Under the pieces are notes generated by a model, which was not told the DNA's origin, did not search any database, and was given only the letters and a program-made list of their open reading frames with translations. A stretch of DNA of 14,652 nucleotides from UBA2773 sp964458715 (GTDB taxonomy: Bacteria; Patescibacteriota; Minisyncoccia; Moranbacterales; DUUL01). Shown here piece after piece: positions 6,898 through 13,754 of the stretch. The stretch lies in the NCBI GenBank assembly GCA_964458715.1, contig CAYWJP010000017.1:1-14652 (forward strand), read 5' to 3'. Position numbers and translations under genes: made by a program. The first letter of the stretch is position 1; each line of letters starts with the position of its first letter.

Positions 6898-8121
6898 ATG
6901 AAAAGAATATTTTTTTCAATACTAGCTCCCTTAATTTTTAGCGGATTATTTTTAGTGGGATTTTTAAATATATCTCAAGTTAAGGCGGAAGAATTAAACA
7001 AAGTTCGACTTTATTTTTTTTATACTAGCGCTTGTCCACATTGCAAGGCTGAAGCTAAATTTTTGGATAAAATTAAAAATGATTATCCTAGTTTAGAAAT
7101 TCAATCTTTGCTACTAGATGAGAAAAAAAATCAGATCATCTTTAAAAAGGTAGTGGAAAAATTTGGTTTGTCTGGGGGAGTTCCAGTTACAATAATTGGT
7201 GAAAATGTAGGAGGGGAAAATGCCGGTGTTATTGTTGGATTCAATAACGAAATGGGAGTTGGACGAAAAATAAAAAAACGAATCGAGGAATGTTCTTTCC
7301 AAGTTTGCGAATCCTTTTTAGATAAAGAATTAGAATTAGAGCCGATAATAAACTTATTGAAAACCAATCAAGCGCAAGAACCTAAAATTAACGGGAATCA
7401 TGATTCCCATAAAACCATTCAAGTATTTGGTAAAGAAATCTGCCTAGAAGAAAATGGCTCACTTTGTTTTTTGGGAGGAGTTTTGGGCTTAGCTGATGGA
7501 ATCAATCCTTGTATGCTTTCAGTTTTAATGTTTCTGCTTATTTATTTGATGGGGATTGGATCAAGCAGAAAAGCTTTAAAAGCGGGAATAGCTTTTATTG
7601 TTACCACCTTTATTTTCTATTTGCTGTTTATGTACGGTTTAATTAAGATTATTGCTGTTTTAGAAATTGCCAAAGAAATTAGAATTGCAATTTCTATTTT
7701 TGCTCTAATTGTTGGTTTGGTAATGATTAAAGATTATTTCTTTTATGGAAAGTGGTTTTCTTTCGAAATTTCAGAAAAGGTCAAACCATTATTAGAAAAG
7801 TTAACCAAAAAAGGAACGATTGTTAGTGCGGTCATACTAGCTTTGCTTTCTAGTCTTGTGGAATTGCCTTGTACCTCTGGAATTCCTTTGGCGTATGTTT
7901 CTGTTTTAAGCACTAAAGAGACGGCAGTTTTTGGTTATTTAGTTTTATATAATTTTTTCTTTGTTTTGCCACTTTTAGTAATTGTTATCGGGACTATTTT
8001 TGTTTGGAAAAAAGTGGAAAAAGTTGAAAAATGGCGACAACAAGCCAAAAAATATATGAGATTAGTAGCTGGAATTTTACTAGTTTTAATGTCAATTTTT
8101 ATTTGGAATAATTGGCTATAA
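6898..8121 (+). CDS. Thioredoxin-like domain fused to a CcdA/DsbD-type membrane domain
   Basis: Predicted thiol-disulfide relay that carries electrons across the membrane to an outside thioredoxin fold. The 407 residues start with a signal-like helix (about 5-25) ending near VKA-EE. Next is a thioredoxin-type domain with ACPHCK (Cys46, Cys49) and a GVPVTI cis-proline loop (Pro96). A linker with extra cysteines (132, 137, 182, 190) precedes a six-helix membrane domain starting near 190. The paired redox cysteines expected of CcdA/DsbD are in GINPCMLS (Cys205) and VELPCTSG (Cys325). The Trx domain comes before the membrane domain in one chain, so the donor and acceptor are fused. The ATG at 6898 has no ribosome-binding site. 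It is the last gene before a strong terminator. Direction of electron flow is inferred from family. Confidence 0.88.
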   Translation: MKRIFFSILAPLIFSGLFLVGFLNISQVKAEELNKVRLYFFYTSACPHCKAEAKFLDKIKNDYPSLEIQSLLLDEKKNQIIFKKVVEKFGLSGGVPVTIIGENVGGENAGVIVGFNNEMGVGRKIKKRIEECSFQVCESFLDKELELEPIINLLKTNQAQEPKINGNHDSHKTIQVFGKEICLEENGSLCFLGGVLGLADGINPCMLSVLMFLLIYLMGIGSSRKALKAGIAFIVTTFIFYLLFMYGLIKIIAVLEIAKEIRIAISIFALIVGLVMIKDYFFYGKWFSFEISEKVKPLLEKLTKKGTIVSAVILALLSSLVELPCTSGIPLAYVSVLSTKETAVFGYLVLYNFFFVLPLLVIVIGTIFVWKKVEKVEKWRQQAKKYMRLVAGILLVLMSIFIWNNWL

Positions 8122-8157
8122 ATAGTCTGATTATAAGCCTTTACTCAAACATTTTAA

Positions 8158-8192
8158 AAGAAAAACAAACCTTCAATAGGTTTGTTTTTCTT
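8158..8192 (+). terminator. Intrinsic terminator after the glyA-to-Trx/CcdA run
   Basis: AAGAAAAACAAACC (8158-8171) and GGTTTGTTTTTCTT (8179-8192) form a perfect 14-bp stem with the 7-base loop TTCAATA. The A-rich left and T-rich right arms make it usable in both directions. It lies 36 bases after the Trx-CcdA stop. Confidence 0.9.
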
Positions 8193-8218
8193 GACTTATA
8201 TTAATATTTTGCTAGAAT
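8191..8218 (+). promoter_or_regulatory. Predicted sigma-70-type promoter for a small RNA
   Basis: TTGACT (8191-8196) and TAGAAT (8213-8218) are separated by 16 bases, five of six consensus bases in each box. The -35 shares its first two bases with the terminator stem, so one transcription unit ends exactly where another begins. Transcription would start near 8224-8226. No plus-strand reading frame follows before 10640. Confidence 0.6.
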
Positions 8219-8224
8219 AGTAAA

Positions 8225-8358
8225 CTTTAAAGATTAACGATTATTGTCGTAAAGATAATTTAATCTCAAAGACAATCTAATGTTGCTCGTAATTTTAGTG
8301 TAAGACAATTTCCCTCCTAGTCCTACCTAAATCCTATGAGCAACATCAGGTTGTTTTT
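8225..8358 (+). ncRNA. Candidate small RNA with a C-rich UCCUA-repeat loop
   Basis: No known RNA family is recognised; signatures of tmRNA, RNase P RNA and SRP RNA were looked for and not seen. The predicted fold has two hairpins. Hairpin 1 pairs ATTGTC (8243-8248) with GACAAT (8271-8276), has a GTAA/CAAA internal loop, then AGAT/ATCT (8253-8256, 8263-8266). Hairpin 2 pairs ATGTTGCTC (8280-8288) with GAGCAACAT (8338-8346), nine perfect pairs around a 49-base loop. That loop holds CCCTCC and three TCCTA copies (8315-8319, 8321-8325, 8332-8336). GAGCAAC can instead pair with GTTGTTT (8350-8356) before a T-run, giving a terminator-like end. A second GACAAT (8304-8309) offers another alternative pairing. 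The ends come from promoter and terminator prediction only. Confidence 0.5.
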
Positions 8359-8381
8359 ATTATTAATGAAAGCCTTTGGTT

Positions 8382-8413
8382 TTACTAAAGCATAATAAAA
8401 GAATCTTTAGTAA
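8382..8413. repeat. Perfect 9-bp inverted repeat TTACTAAAG/CTTTAGTAA
   Basis: TTACTAAAG (8382-8390) and CTTTAGTAA (8405-8413) are exact inverted copies around a 14-base AT-rich spacer. Neither strand has a T-run after it, so it is not a standard terminator. It lies in the convergent space between the small RNA and pth. Confidence 0.45.
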
Positions 8414-8436
8414 TTAGTGCTTGATATATAAAATAA

Positions 8437-8477
8437 ATTTTGAATTTTGAATTTCGAATTTCGATTCAATTTTGAAT
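8437..8477. repeat. AT-rich short repeat of TTTGAAT/TTTCGAAT units
   Basis: TTTTGAAT, TTTCGAAT and related 8-9 base units recur four to five times over this stretch. It resembles the low-complexity AT-rich repeats in the other intergenic gaps. No gene or signal is seen in it. Confidence 0.4.
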
Positions 8478-8480
8478 TAC

Positions 8481-8564
8481 TTAATTCTTCAATGGTGCAA
8501 GCTTCGCTATTCTATCTTCGAGGCGTTGAAGTCTGAAAGGACAATACGAATTTATTTTTAGTTT
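8481..8564 (-). other. Open -1-frame tail just beyond the pth stop, overlapping a hairpin
   Basis: Reading the minus strand from 8564, the -1 frame of pth is open for 27 codons to a TAA at 8481-8483, ending RLQRLEDRIAKLAPLKN. It has no start codon before its final codons. It joins pth at a run of five A (AAA AAC TAA), so one extra base there would fuse it to pth as a 206-residue protein. The same DNA forms a hairpin, CTTCAATG (8487-8494) with CGTTGAAG (8524-8531), and looks richer in G+C than its surroundings. It may be a lost C-terminal extension, a gene remnant or chance. Confidence 0.3.
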
Positions 8565-9094
8565 TTATTGAGCAGTTCCAATATTCGATATAATATGGAT
8601 TTTATATCCATTTTTTTTATACCACTTAATTCTTCTTTAGAAAAATTTTTTAAAACAAAAAGTTCAGTAGCTAGGCCGTTGTCTTCTATTTGAATTCCAA
8701 ACCGCAATCTTATGAAGTCCTGAGTTCCTAAATGGTCAATGATGGATTGAACCCCTTTATGCCCGGCTGAGCTTGAATTTTTAGAATCTCGAATGTCAGT
8801 GAAGGGTAAGTCTATCTCGTCGTGAATGATACTAATATTTTGTGGATTAATTTTATAATAACTCATCAAACCAGCAACTGCTTGTCCAGAATTATTCATA
8901 AAAGTCTGAGGTTTGCAAAGCAATATTTTTTCACCATTGACCATTAGTTTGGCTATTTCAGAATTAGAGTTGGTGTCCTTTTTGAATTTTGCTTGAAATT
9001 CTTCGGCTAATAAATCTAAAATCATAAATCCAATATTATGACGGGTTTTTAAGTATTTTTCACCAGGGTTACCTAGTCCGAATATGATCTTCAT
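8558..9094 (-). CDS. pth: Peptidyl-tRNA hydrolase
   Basis: Releases peptides from peptidyl-tRNAs that drop off ribosomes, recycling tRNA. The 178 residues begin at once with the family motif FGLGNPGEKYLKTRHNIGF, containing Asn9 and the catalytic His19. KPQTFMNNSG (61-70) and IIHDEIDLPF with Asp92 (89-98) are intact. In GHKGVQSI (111-118), the asparagine usual in GHNG is Lys113, which is a tolerated-looking but notable change. The protein is slightly short at the C-terminus (about 185-195 is usual), and an open -1-frame tail follows the stop. It lies 18 bases after the LCP gene on the same strand and is probably co-transcribed with it. No ribosome-binding site is visible. Confidence 0.95.
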   Translation of the reverse strand: MKIIFGLGNPGEKYLKTRHNIGFMILDLLAEEFQAKFKKDTNSNSEIAKLMVNGEKILLCKPQTFMNNSGQAVAGLMSYYKINPQNISIIHDEIDLPFTDIRDSKNSSSAGHKGVQSIIDHLGTQDFIRLRFGIQIEDNGLATELFVLKNFSKEELSGIKKMDIKSILYRILELLNKN

Positions 9095-9112
9095 TGAAAT
9101 GTTTTTTAAAAA

Positions 9113-10579
9113 TTAATCTTTATTATAAAGTATATTACCATCATCATCTAGGATTAGTCCACCTTCAAATTCATCGACATTAGTTTGATCAATTTGTTTT
9201 CCTAGATTTTCAAGAGTTTTAACCGGAAAACAGAGAATAATATCGGCTGATAAATCAGCAAAAGAGCTCTCTTGAATTGCAACATTGAACTTAGTGGCTA
9301 AATCATTTAATGTATAATATTTTTTACTTTTTTGATTGAATATTTTGGTTTCATTTTGACATTGTTGGGCAATTGCAGAATCTTTTTCTAATTTGATAAT
9401 ATAACCCATTTTTTTAAATAAGTTTTTTATTTGGGATTCATTTTCAGAATTTTCTGAAATTAGGATAATTTTAGCCGCTTCTTTATTAATTTCAATTTTT
9501 TCTTTTTCAATTTTTTCTAAATCAAAAATATTAGTAACTAGATTTTGAATTTCTTTGTAATTACCAGTTCGAGGAACTAAAATAAAAGCGTTAACATTTC
9601 CTAACAAAACATGAGAAACAGCCAGTAAGGAGTCAGAGCTCCAAGCATCCAAGACTTTGGTATTCATTTCGTAGGTGTTAATATTTTTGAATAATTTAAT
9701 GAAGGCCGGAATTTCGTCTAGTTGAATGTTGGTTTGAATATTTTCTTTGGCAACGTCTAATAAGCTAGCAAATTTAATAGGATTAACAAAATTTTCAATA
9801 GATAAAGCTCGGCGTTTAGCGGCTGAAATAATTTCTTGTTGTCTTTCAAGCCGAGCGAAATCTCCTCCCGCAACGTGTCGAACTCGAGCGTATTTTAAAG
9901 CTACATCACCATCGACTAAATGGGTGCCTTGATCAATTTTAAAGGTTTCATAAGATTTTCCTGGTCCAGGGTATTGAGTATCAATAATATCATTTTCAAC
10001 TTGAATAATAATTCCTCCTAATTCATCAATAACTTGTTTAAATCCTTCAAAATCAATTGTCAAATAATAATCAACAGGTTGACCGGTAATTTTTTCTACA
10101 GTTTTTTCTATTGGTTCGAGAGTTGATTTATTTTCTTTCTCTAAAGCATTCTTTCCATAAGCATAAACAGCATTAATTTTAGTGTAAACATAACTTTCGG
10201 GTATTTCCACGTATAAATCTCTGGGAATTGAAATTAGAGCAGTTTTGTAATTAATTGGATTTATGGAGGCTAAAATAATAGTATCAGTTAAATACTGTCC
10301 GCTATGTCCTTCGCCACCCATTCCTAACAAAAGAATATTAATTCGTTCTCGATTTTCACCTTTGAGAACTTTTTTTTCGTTAGTAACAAATTCTTTGGCG
10401 GTGGATAAAATAGTAGAGGTTTGGTTTTGGTCATTATCCAGAAGAATTGTTTTTTCGAAAGAATAAAGTTTAAAAAATAGATATCCCCCCCAGATTAAAA
10501 CGATGAAAATAACCAGTAAAAAGAGTCTCAACAGGAATTGGGGCCAGATTATTTTGAATTTTCTATTTCTATTTCTCAA
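9113..10579 (-). CDS. LytR-CpsA-Psr (LCP) family protein with a LytR_C-like tail
   Basis: LCP proteins transfer undecaprenyl-linked glycopolymers onto peptidoglycan outside the cell. The 488 residues start with a basic stretch and one membrane helix (about 14-36). The catalytic domain (about 77-260) shows INILLLGMGGEG (80-91), LTDTIILASI with Asp99, SIPRDLYVEIP with Arg120 and Asp121, TKINAVYAYG (133-142) and YARVRHVAGGDFARLERQQE (230-249), the Arg/Asp set that binds the lipid pyrophosphate. A second region (about 361-455) with IEINKEAAKIILISE resembles the LytR C-terminal domain. The start is TTG at 10577-10579. No ATG, GTG or TTG exists further upstream in frame before a stop, and this start puts the anchor at the N-terminus. 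The gene leads the pth unit and is transcribed away from the Ig-like surface protein. Confidence 0.9.
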   Translation of the reverse strand: MRNRNRKFKIIWPQFLLRLFLLVIFIVLIWGGYLFFKLYSFEKTILLDNDQNQTSTILSTAKEFVTNEKKVLKGENRERINILLLGMGGEGHSGQYLTDTIILASINPINYKTALISIPRDLYVEIPESYVYTKINAVYAYGKNALEKENKSTLEPIEKTVEKITGQPVDYYLTIDFEGFKQVIDELGGIIIQVENDIIDTQYPGPGKSYETFKIDQGTHLVDGDVALKYARVRHVAGGDFARLERQQEIISAAKRRALSIENFVNPIKFASLLDVAKENIQTNIQLDEIPAFIKLFKNINTYEMNTKVLDAWSSDSLLAVSHVLLGNVNAFILVPRTGNYKEIQNLVTNIFDLEKIEKEKIEINKEAAKIILISENSENESQIKNLFKKMGYIIKLEKDSAIAQQCQNETKIFNQKSKKYYTLNDLATKFNVAIQESSFADLSADIILCFPVKTLENLGKQIDQTNVDEFEGGLILDDDGNILYNKD

Positions 10580-10583
10580 ATTT

Positions 10584-10612
10584 TTGGCAAAGCTATTTAT
10601 GTATGATATAAT
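10584..10612 (+). promoter_or_regulatory. Sigma-70-type promoter of the surface protein-tgt-ispH run
   Basis: TTGGCA (10584-10589) and TATAAT (10607-10612) are 17 bases apart, with a TGA just before the -10 (extended -10 form). This is the best promoter match found in the window. The start would be near 10619, giving a leader of about 20 nt with no ribosome-binding site before ATG 10640. Confidence 0.75.
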
Positions 10613-10631
10613 TCTAGCAAATAACTAACAA
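10603..10631 (-). promoter_or_regulatory. Predicted divergent promoter of the LCP-pth unit
   Basis: On the minus strand TTGTTA (10626-10631) and TATCAT (10603-10608) are separated by 17 bases. The start would be near 10596, about 17 bases before the TTG start of the LCP gene. Its -10 shares two bases (10607-10608) with the opposite -10, so both promoters probably cannot be used at once. Confidence 0.5.
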
Positions 10632-10639
10632 AAACAAAA

Positions 10640-12613
10640 ATGTCTGCTTTAAATGATTTACATAGAAGGCTTTATAGTCATAATAATGATGATTTAATAA
10701 ACAGAGAAGTATCTCCTGACGATTATAGTGATAACAAAAAAGAAAAAAAAGAAACCACTCCAGTTCAGAATAAAATTTTGCAAGAGCAATCAAAAAAGAC
10801 TGAAAATAAAACTTATTTTCAGGAAGATCCAATTGATAATCGACCTTCAAAAATTGATCAATCAGAAGTTCAAACAATAGTTTCAAAATTAAATCAGAAA
10901 AAAATTAAAATAGCAGGAATTATTTTGGCTGCGTTTCTAGTGATTTCTGGAAGTATAATCGGATATATAAAGTATAAACAATTATCGTTTGATCAAGAAA
11001 ATGTTGTAATTGAATTTCAAGGAAACCAAGAAGTTAAAAGTGGGGAAGATTTTGAATATAAGCTTTTAATTCATAATAATAATAGAGTTTCTCTTAAGAA
11101 CACTCAGATTAAAATCGAATATCCAGAAGAGTTAACTCCCGTTATGATGAGCTATATGAAAGAAAATACTTCAAATAGTTTTTTTATTAATATCGGAGAT
11201 ATCAAATCGCGAGAAACCAAAGATTATCAGTTGGAATTTGGTGTTTTTTCTCCTCGAGGAAATCAAGTTTATTTAAATACTGATTTTTATTATGAACCCT
11301 CAAATTTTAGTAGCGTATTCAATAAAGAGGGTAATCATTCTATCGATGTAAAAGGTTCAGTGGTGGATTTTTCTCTAGTTACGCAACAAGAGGTTTCCAG
11401 TGGAGAAACTTTAAAATTAATAGCTGTTTTAAATAATACCACTGCCATTGATTTTAATAATTTGATTTTGGAAATAGAGTATCCAGATGATTTTTCATTG
11501 TCGCAAACAGAATTAACGGCAGTAAGTGGATCTGAAAATAGATTCAAAGTGCCAGAACTTAAAAGTAACACGAAATTAGAGATTGAAATTTTGGGTAGCT
11601 TTGCCAGTGAAGTTGATTCGATTAAAAAATTAACCGGGATAATTGGATCTTCAGATGATAAAGGTGTTTTTTCAAAAATATCCTTATCCGAAGAGTCTAT
11701 TAAAGTTATTCCTTCTCGAATTGCTATTTCACAAGAAATTATTGAAGGAGTAGATATTGAAAGCCAAACTACTTATATGGATAGTAATTTAAAATATCGA
11801 ATTGATTTTAAAAATAATTCTACCAGTCCATTATTAGATCTTGTTTTAAAAGAAGATCTTGAAAGCGATTTAATTATAGGTTCTTCGGTTAGAGCTAAAT
11901 TTGGATATTATAATCAAACGAAACAAGAAATAATTTGGAAAGCTTCAGATGTTCCCGCTCTTAAAATTCTTAATCCAGGAGAAAGCGGATCAGTTGAATT
12001 TAGTTTTAAGTTGAAGGATGATTTAGATTTGGATAGTGACGATACTAATCAAGCGCTGGTAACCCAAGCTAAAATTAGTAGCTTAAATATAGACACGGCT
12101 ATTTTGAGCGATAAAGAAATTAGTTCTGGAGAGAAAGAAATTAAAATTAATACCAAACTAGATATTTCTGTTTTTGCCCAGTTTGAAGGAGGTGTTTTTA
12201 AAAATTCCGGACCAATGCCTTTCGAGTCTGGAAAAGAAACCACTCTTACTGCTAAAGTGGCCTTAAAAAATAATTTTAATAAAATTAATAGTCCTGACTT
12301 GACAATTAAGCTACCCTCTGGGATTATTTGGAAAGATAGTTTTCAAAGAAGCTCTGGAACGGTAACTTTCAATGAAAGATCTAACGAGCTAAAATGGGAA
12401 TTAAATTCTCTAAATTCTCAAGTTGGGTATAAATATCCATTGGAAGAATTAATATTTCAAATTGGAGTAGCACCTGAAGCGAGCCAAATTAATAAGGATT
12501 TTCCACTTATAAATTCAGTTGATTTTGAAGGATTTGAAACTTTTGTGGAAAAAGAAATTATAAGAAATTTAAAAGCGTTTAATTCTAGTATAATTGGAAA
12601 GTATGACTTTTAG
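10640..12613 (+). CDS. Membrane-anchored surface protein with Ig-like (DUF11/COG1361-type) repeats
   Basis: No named protein is recognised. The 657 residues comprise a charged, probably cytoplasmic N-terminus (1-88, rich in D, K, N, E, Q), one membrane helix (about 89-111, IKIAGIILAAFLVISGS) and a long outside region. In that region a beta-rich pattern recurs about four times: VKSGEDFEYKLLIHNNN (132-148), VSSGETLKLIAVLNN (252-266), YMDSNLKYRIDFKNNS (379-394) and FESGKETTLTAKVALKNN (528-545). Each is followed after about ten residues by an (I/L)EYP or LPSG-type strand. This matches bacterial Ig-like repeats seen in surface proteins; cysteines are absent. The last bases overlap tgt by 11. Adhesion or envelope structure is plausible, but nothing shows a specific ligand. 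Confidence 0.75.
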   Translation: MSALNDLHRRLYSHNNDDLINREVSPDDYSDNKKEKKETTPVQNKILQEQSKKTENKTYFQEDPIDNRPSKIDQSEVQTIVSKLNQKKIKIAGIILAAFLVISGSIIGYIKYKQLSFDQENVVIEFQGNQEVKSGEDFEYKLLIHNNNRVSLKNTQIKIEYPEELTPVMMSYMKENTSNSFFINIGDIKSRETKDYQLEFGVFSPRGNQVYLNTDFYYEPSNFSSVFNKEGNHSIDVKGSVVDFSLVTQQEVSSGETLKLIAVLNNTTAIDFNNLILEIEYPDDFSLSQTELTAVSGSENRFKVPELKSNTKLEIEILGSFASEVDSIKKLTGIIGSSDDKGVFSKISLSEESIKVIPSRIAISQEIIEGVDIESQTTYMDSNLKYRIDFKNNSTSPLLDLVLKEDLESDLIIGSSVRAKFGYYNQTKQEIIWKASDVPALKILNPGESGSVEFSFKLKDDLDLDSDDTNQALVTQAKISSLNIDTAILSDKEISSGEKEIKINTKLDISVFAQFEGGVFKNSGPMPFESGKETTLTAKVALKNNFNKINSPDLTIKLPSGIIWKDSFQRSSGTVTFNERSNELKWELNSLNSQVGYKYPLEELIFQIGVAPEASQINKDFPLINSVDFEGFETFVEKEIIRNLKAFNSSIIGKYDF

Positions 12614-13754
12614 AATTGAAAAAGAATTTGGTAAGGGAAGATTAGGAAAATTAAAAACAAAAAGCGGACGGGTAACAACTCCGCTTTTTATGCCTATTGC
12701 CACTAGGGGGGCGGTCAAAACAATTTTGCCCAGTGAAATTAAAGAAATTGGCTTCGAAGTTGTTTTAGGAAACACTTATCATTTATGGCTTAAGCCGGGA
12801 ACCGATCTTATCAAACAATATGAAAATAGTTTGCATGGTTTTATGAATTGGAATAAATCCATCTTAACGGACAGCGGTGGCTTTCAAATTTTTTCTTTAG
12901 GAGAAAGAGCTAAAGAACGCTTCGGAAAATCAGGAGTAAAATTAACTGAAAAAGGAGTTCATTTTGTTGATACAGAAAATGGAAATAAGCATTTTATGCG
13001 GCCAGAAGACTCAATCCAAATTCAATTAGATTTGGATACTGATATAATAATGTGTTTGGATGAATGCCCACCTTATCCTTGCTCTTATAAACAAGCTAAA
13101 AAGTCCTTGGAACTCACTACTCGTTGGGCTAAAAGATGCAAAGAATATTTTGATAAAAAAACTTTAAATAAAAAGAAGAAGCCTTTAATATTTGGAATAG
13201 TTCAAGGTTCTAATTATGAGGATCTTAGAATTCAATCTGCTCAAGAACTAGTGGAAATTGGATTTGATGGGTATGCTATTGGAGGGGTAGCAGTGGGTGA
13301 ACCTCGAGAAAATTTAAGAGATATTCTTAAATGGACGATTCCTCATTTACCAGTTGATAAACCGCGTTATTTAATGGGGCTAGGAAGGCCAAACGAGCTT
13401 GTCACGAGTGTTTTTAGTGGAGTTGATATGTTTGATTGCGTTATTCCTACTCGAGAGGGTCGACATGGTAGAATGTTTTTATGGAAAAATAATCCAGAAA
13501 AAATAGACCTAACTAAAGTTCAGGATTTTTATGAAACGGTTAATTTGAAGAATGCTAAATTTAAAGAAAATTTAGGTCCGGTAGATAAATATTGTGATTG
13601 CCCTCTTTGCAAAAATTTCTCTCGAGCTTATTTGCGACATTTATTCGATGTAGGGGAGCCTTTAGCGAGACGATTGGCTTCTATCCATAATTTGACTTTT
13701 TATTTTAAACTGACTGAATCTTTAAACAATTGTTTAAGAAAAAATAATGAATAA
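12603..13754 (+). CDS. tgt: Queuine/preQ1 tRNA-guanine transglycosylase
   Basis: Replaces guanine 34 of GUN-anticodon tRNAs with preQ1 (bacterial type), the insertion step of queuosine formation. From ATG 12603 the protein has 383 residues. Visible are TPLFMPIATRGAVKT (26-40), LTDSGGFQIFSL with Asp90, FGIVQGSNY (197-205), YAIGGVAVGE (224-233) and GVDMFDCVIPTREGRHG with the nucleophile Asp278. The zinc site is CDCPLC (Cys331, 333, 336) plus His362. A TTG at 12594 would add MES, but ATG fits family starts better. It overlaps the preceding gene by 11 bases and ispH by 8, so the three are likely co-translated. No other queuosine gene is in the window, so preQ1 may be salvaged or made elsewhere. 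Confidence 0.95.
   Translation: MTFRIEKEFGKGRLGKLKTKSGRVTTPLFMPIATRGAVKTILPSEIKEIGFEVVLGNTYHLWLKPGTDLIKQYENSLHGFMNWNKSILTDSGGFQIFSLGERAKERFGKSGVKLTEKGVHFVDTENGNKHFMRPEDSIQIQLDLDTDIIMCLDECPPYPCSYKQAKKSLELTTRWAKRCKEYFDKKTLNKKKKPLIFGIVQGSNYEDLRIQSAQELVEIGFDGYAIGGVAVGEPRENLRDILKWTIPHLPVDKPRYLMGLGRPNELVTSVFSGVDMFDCVIPTREGRHGRMFLWKNNPEKIDLTKVQDFYETVNLKNAKFKENLGPVDKYCDCPLCKNFSRAYLRHLFDVGEPLARRLASIHNLTFYFKLTESLNNCLRKNNE

Noticed and set aside
10614..10886. 90-residue minus-strand reading frame over the start of the Ig-like protein gene
   Set aside because: It is the complement of a well-supported gene, has low-complexity hydrophobic content and no family features. Other opposite-strand frames inside glyA, rodA, the LCP gene and tgt were dismissed likewise.
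12594..12602. TTG at 12594 as the tgt start
   Set aside because: ATG at 12603 begins MTFRIEKEFG, the normal family start, with a smaller overlap with the preceding gene.
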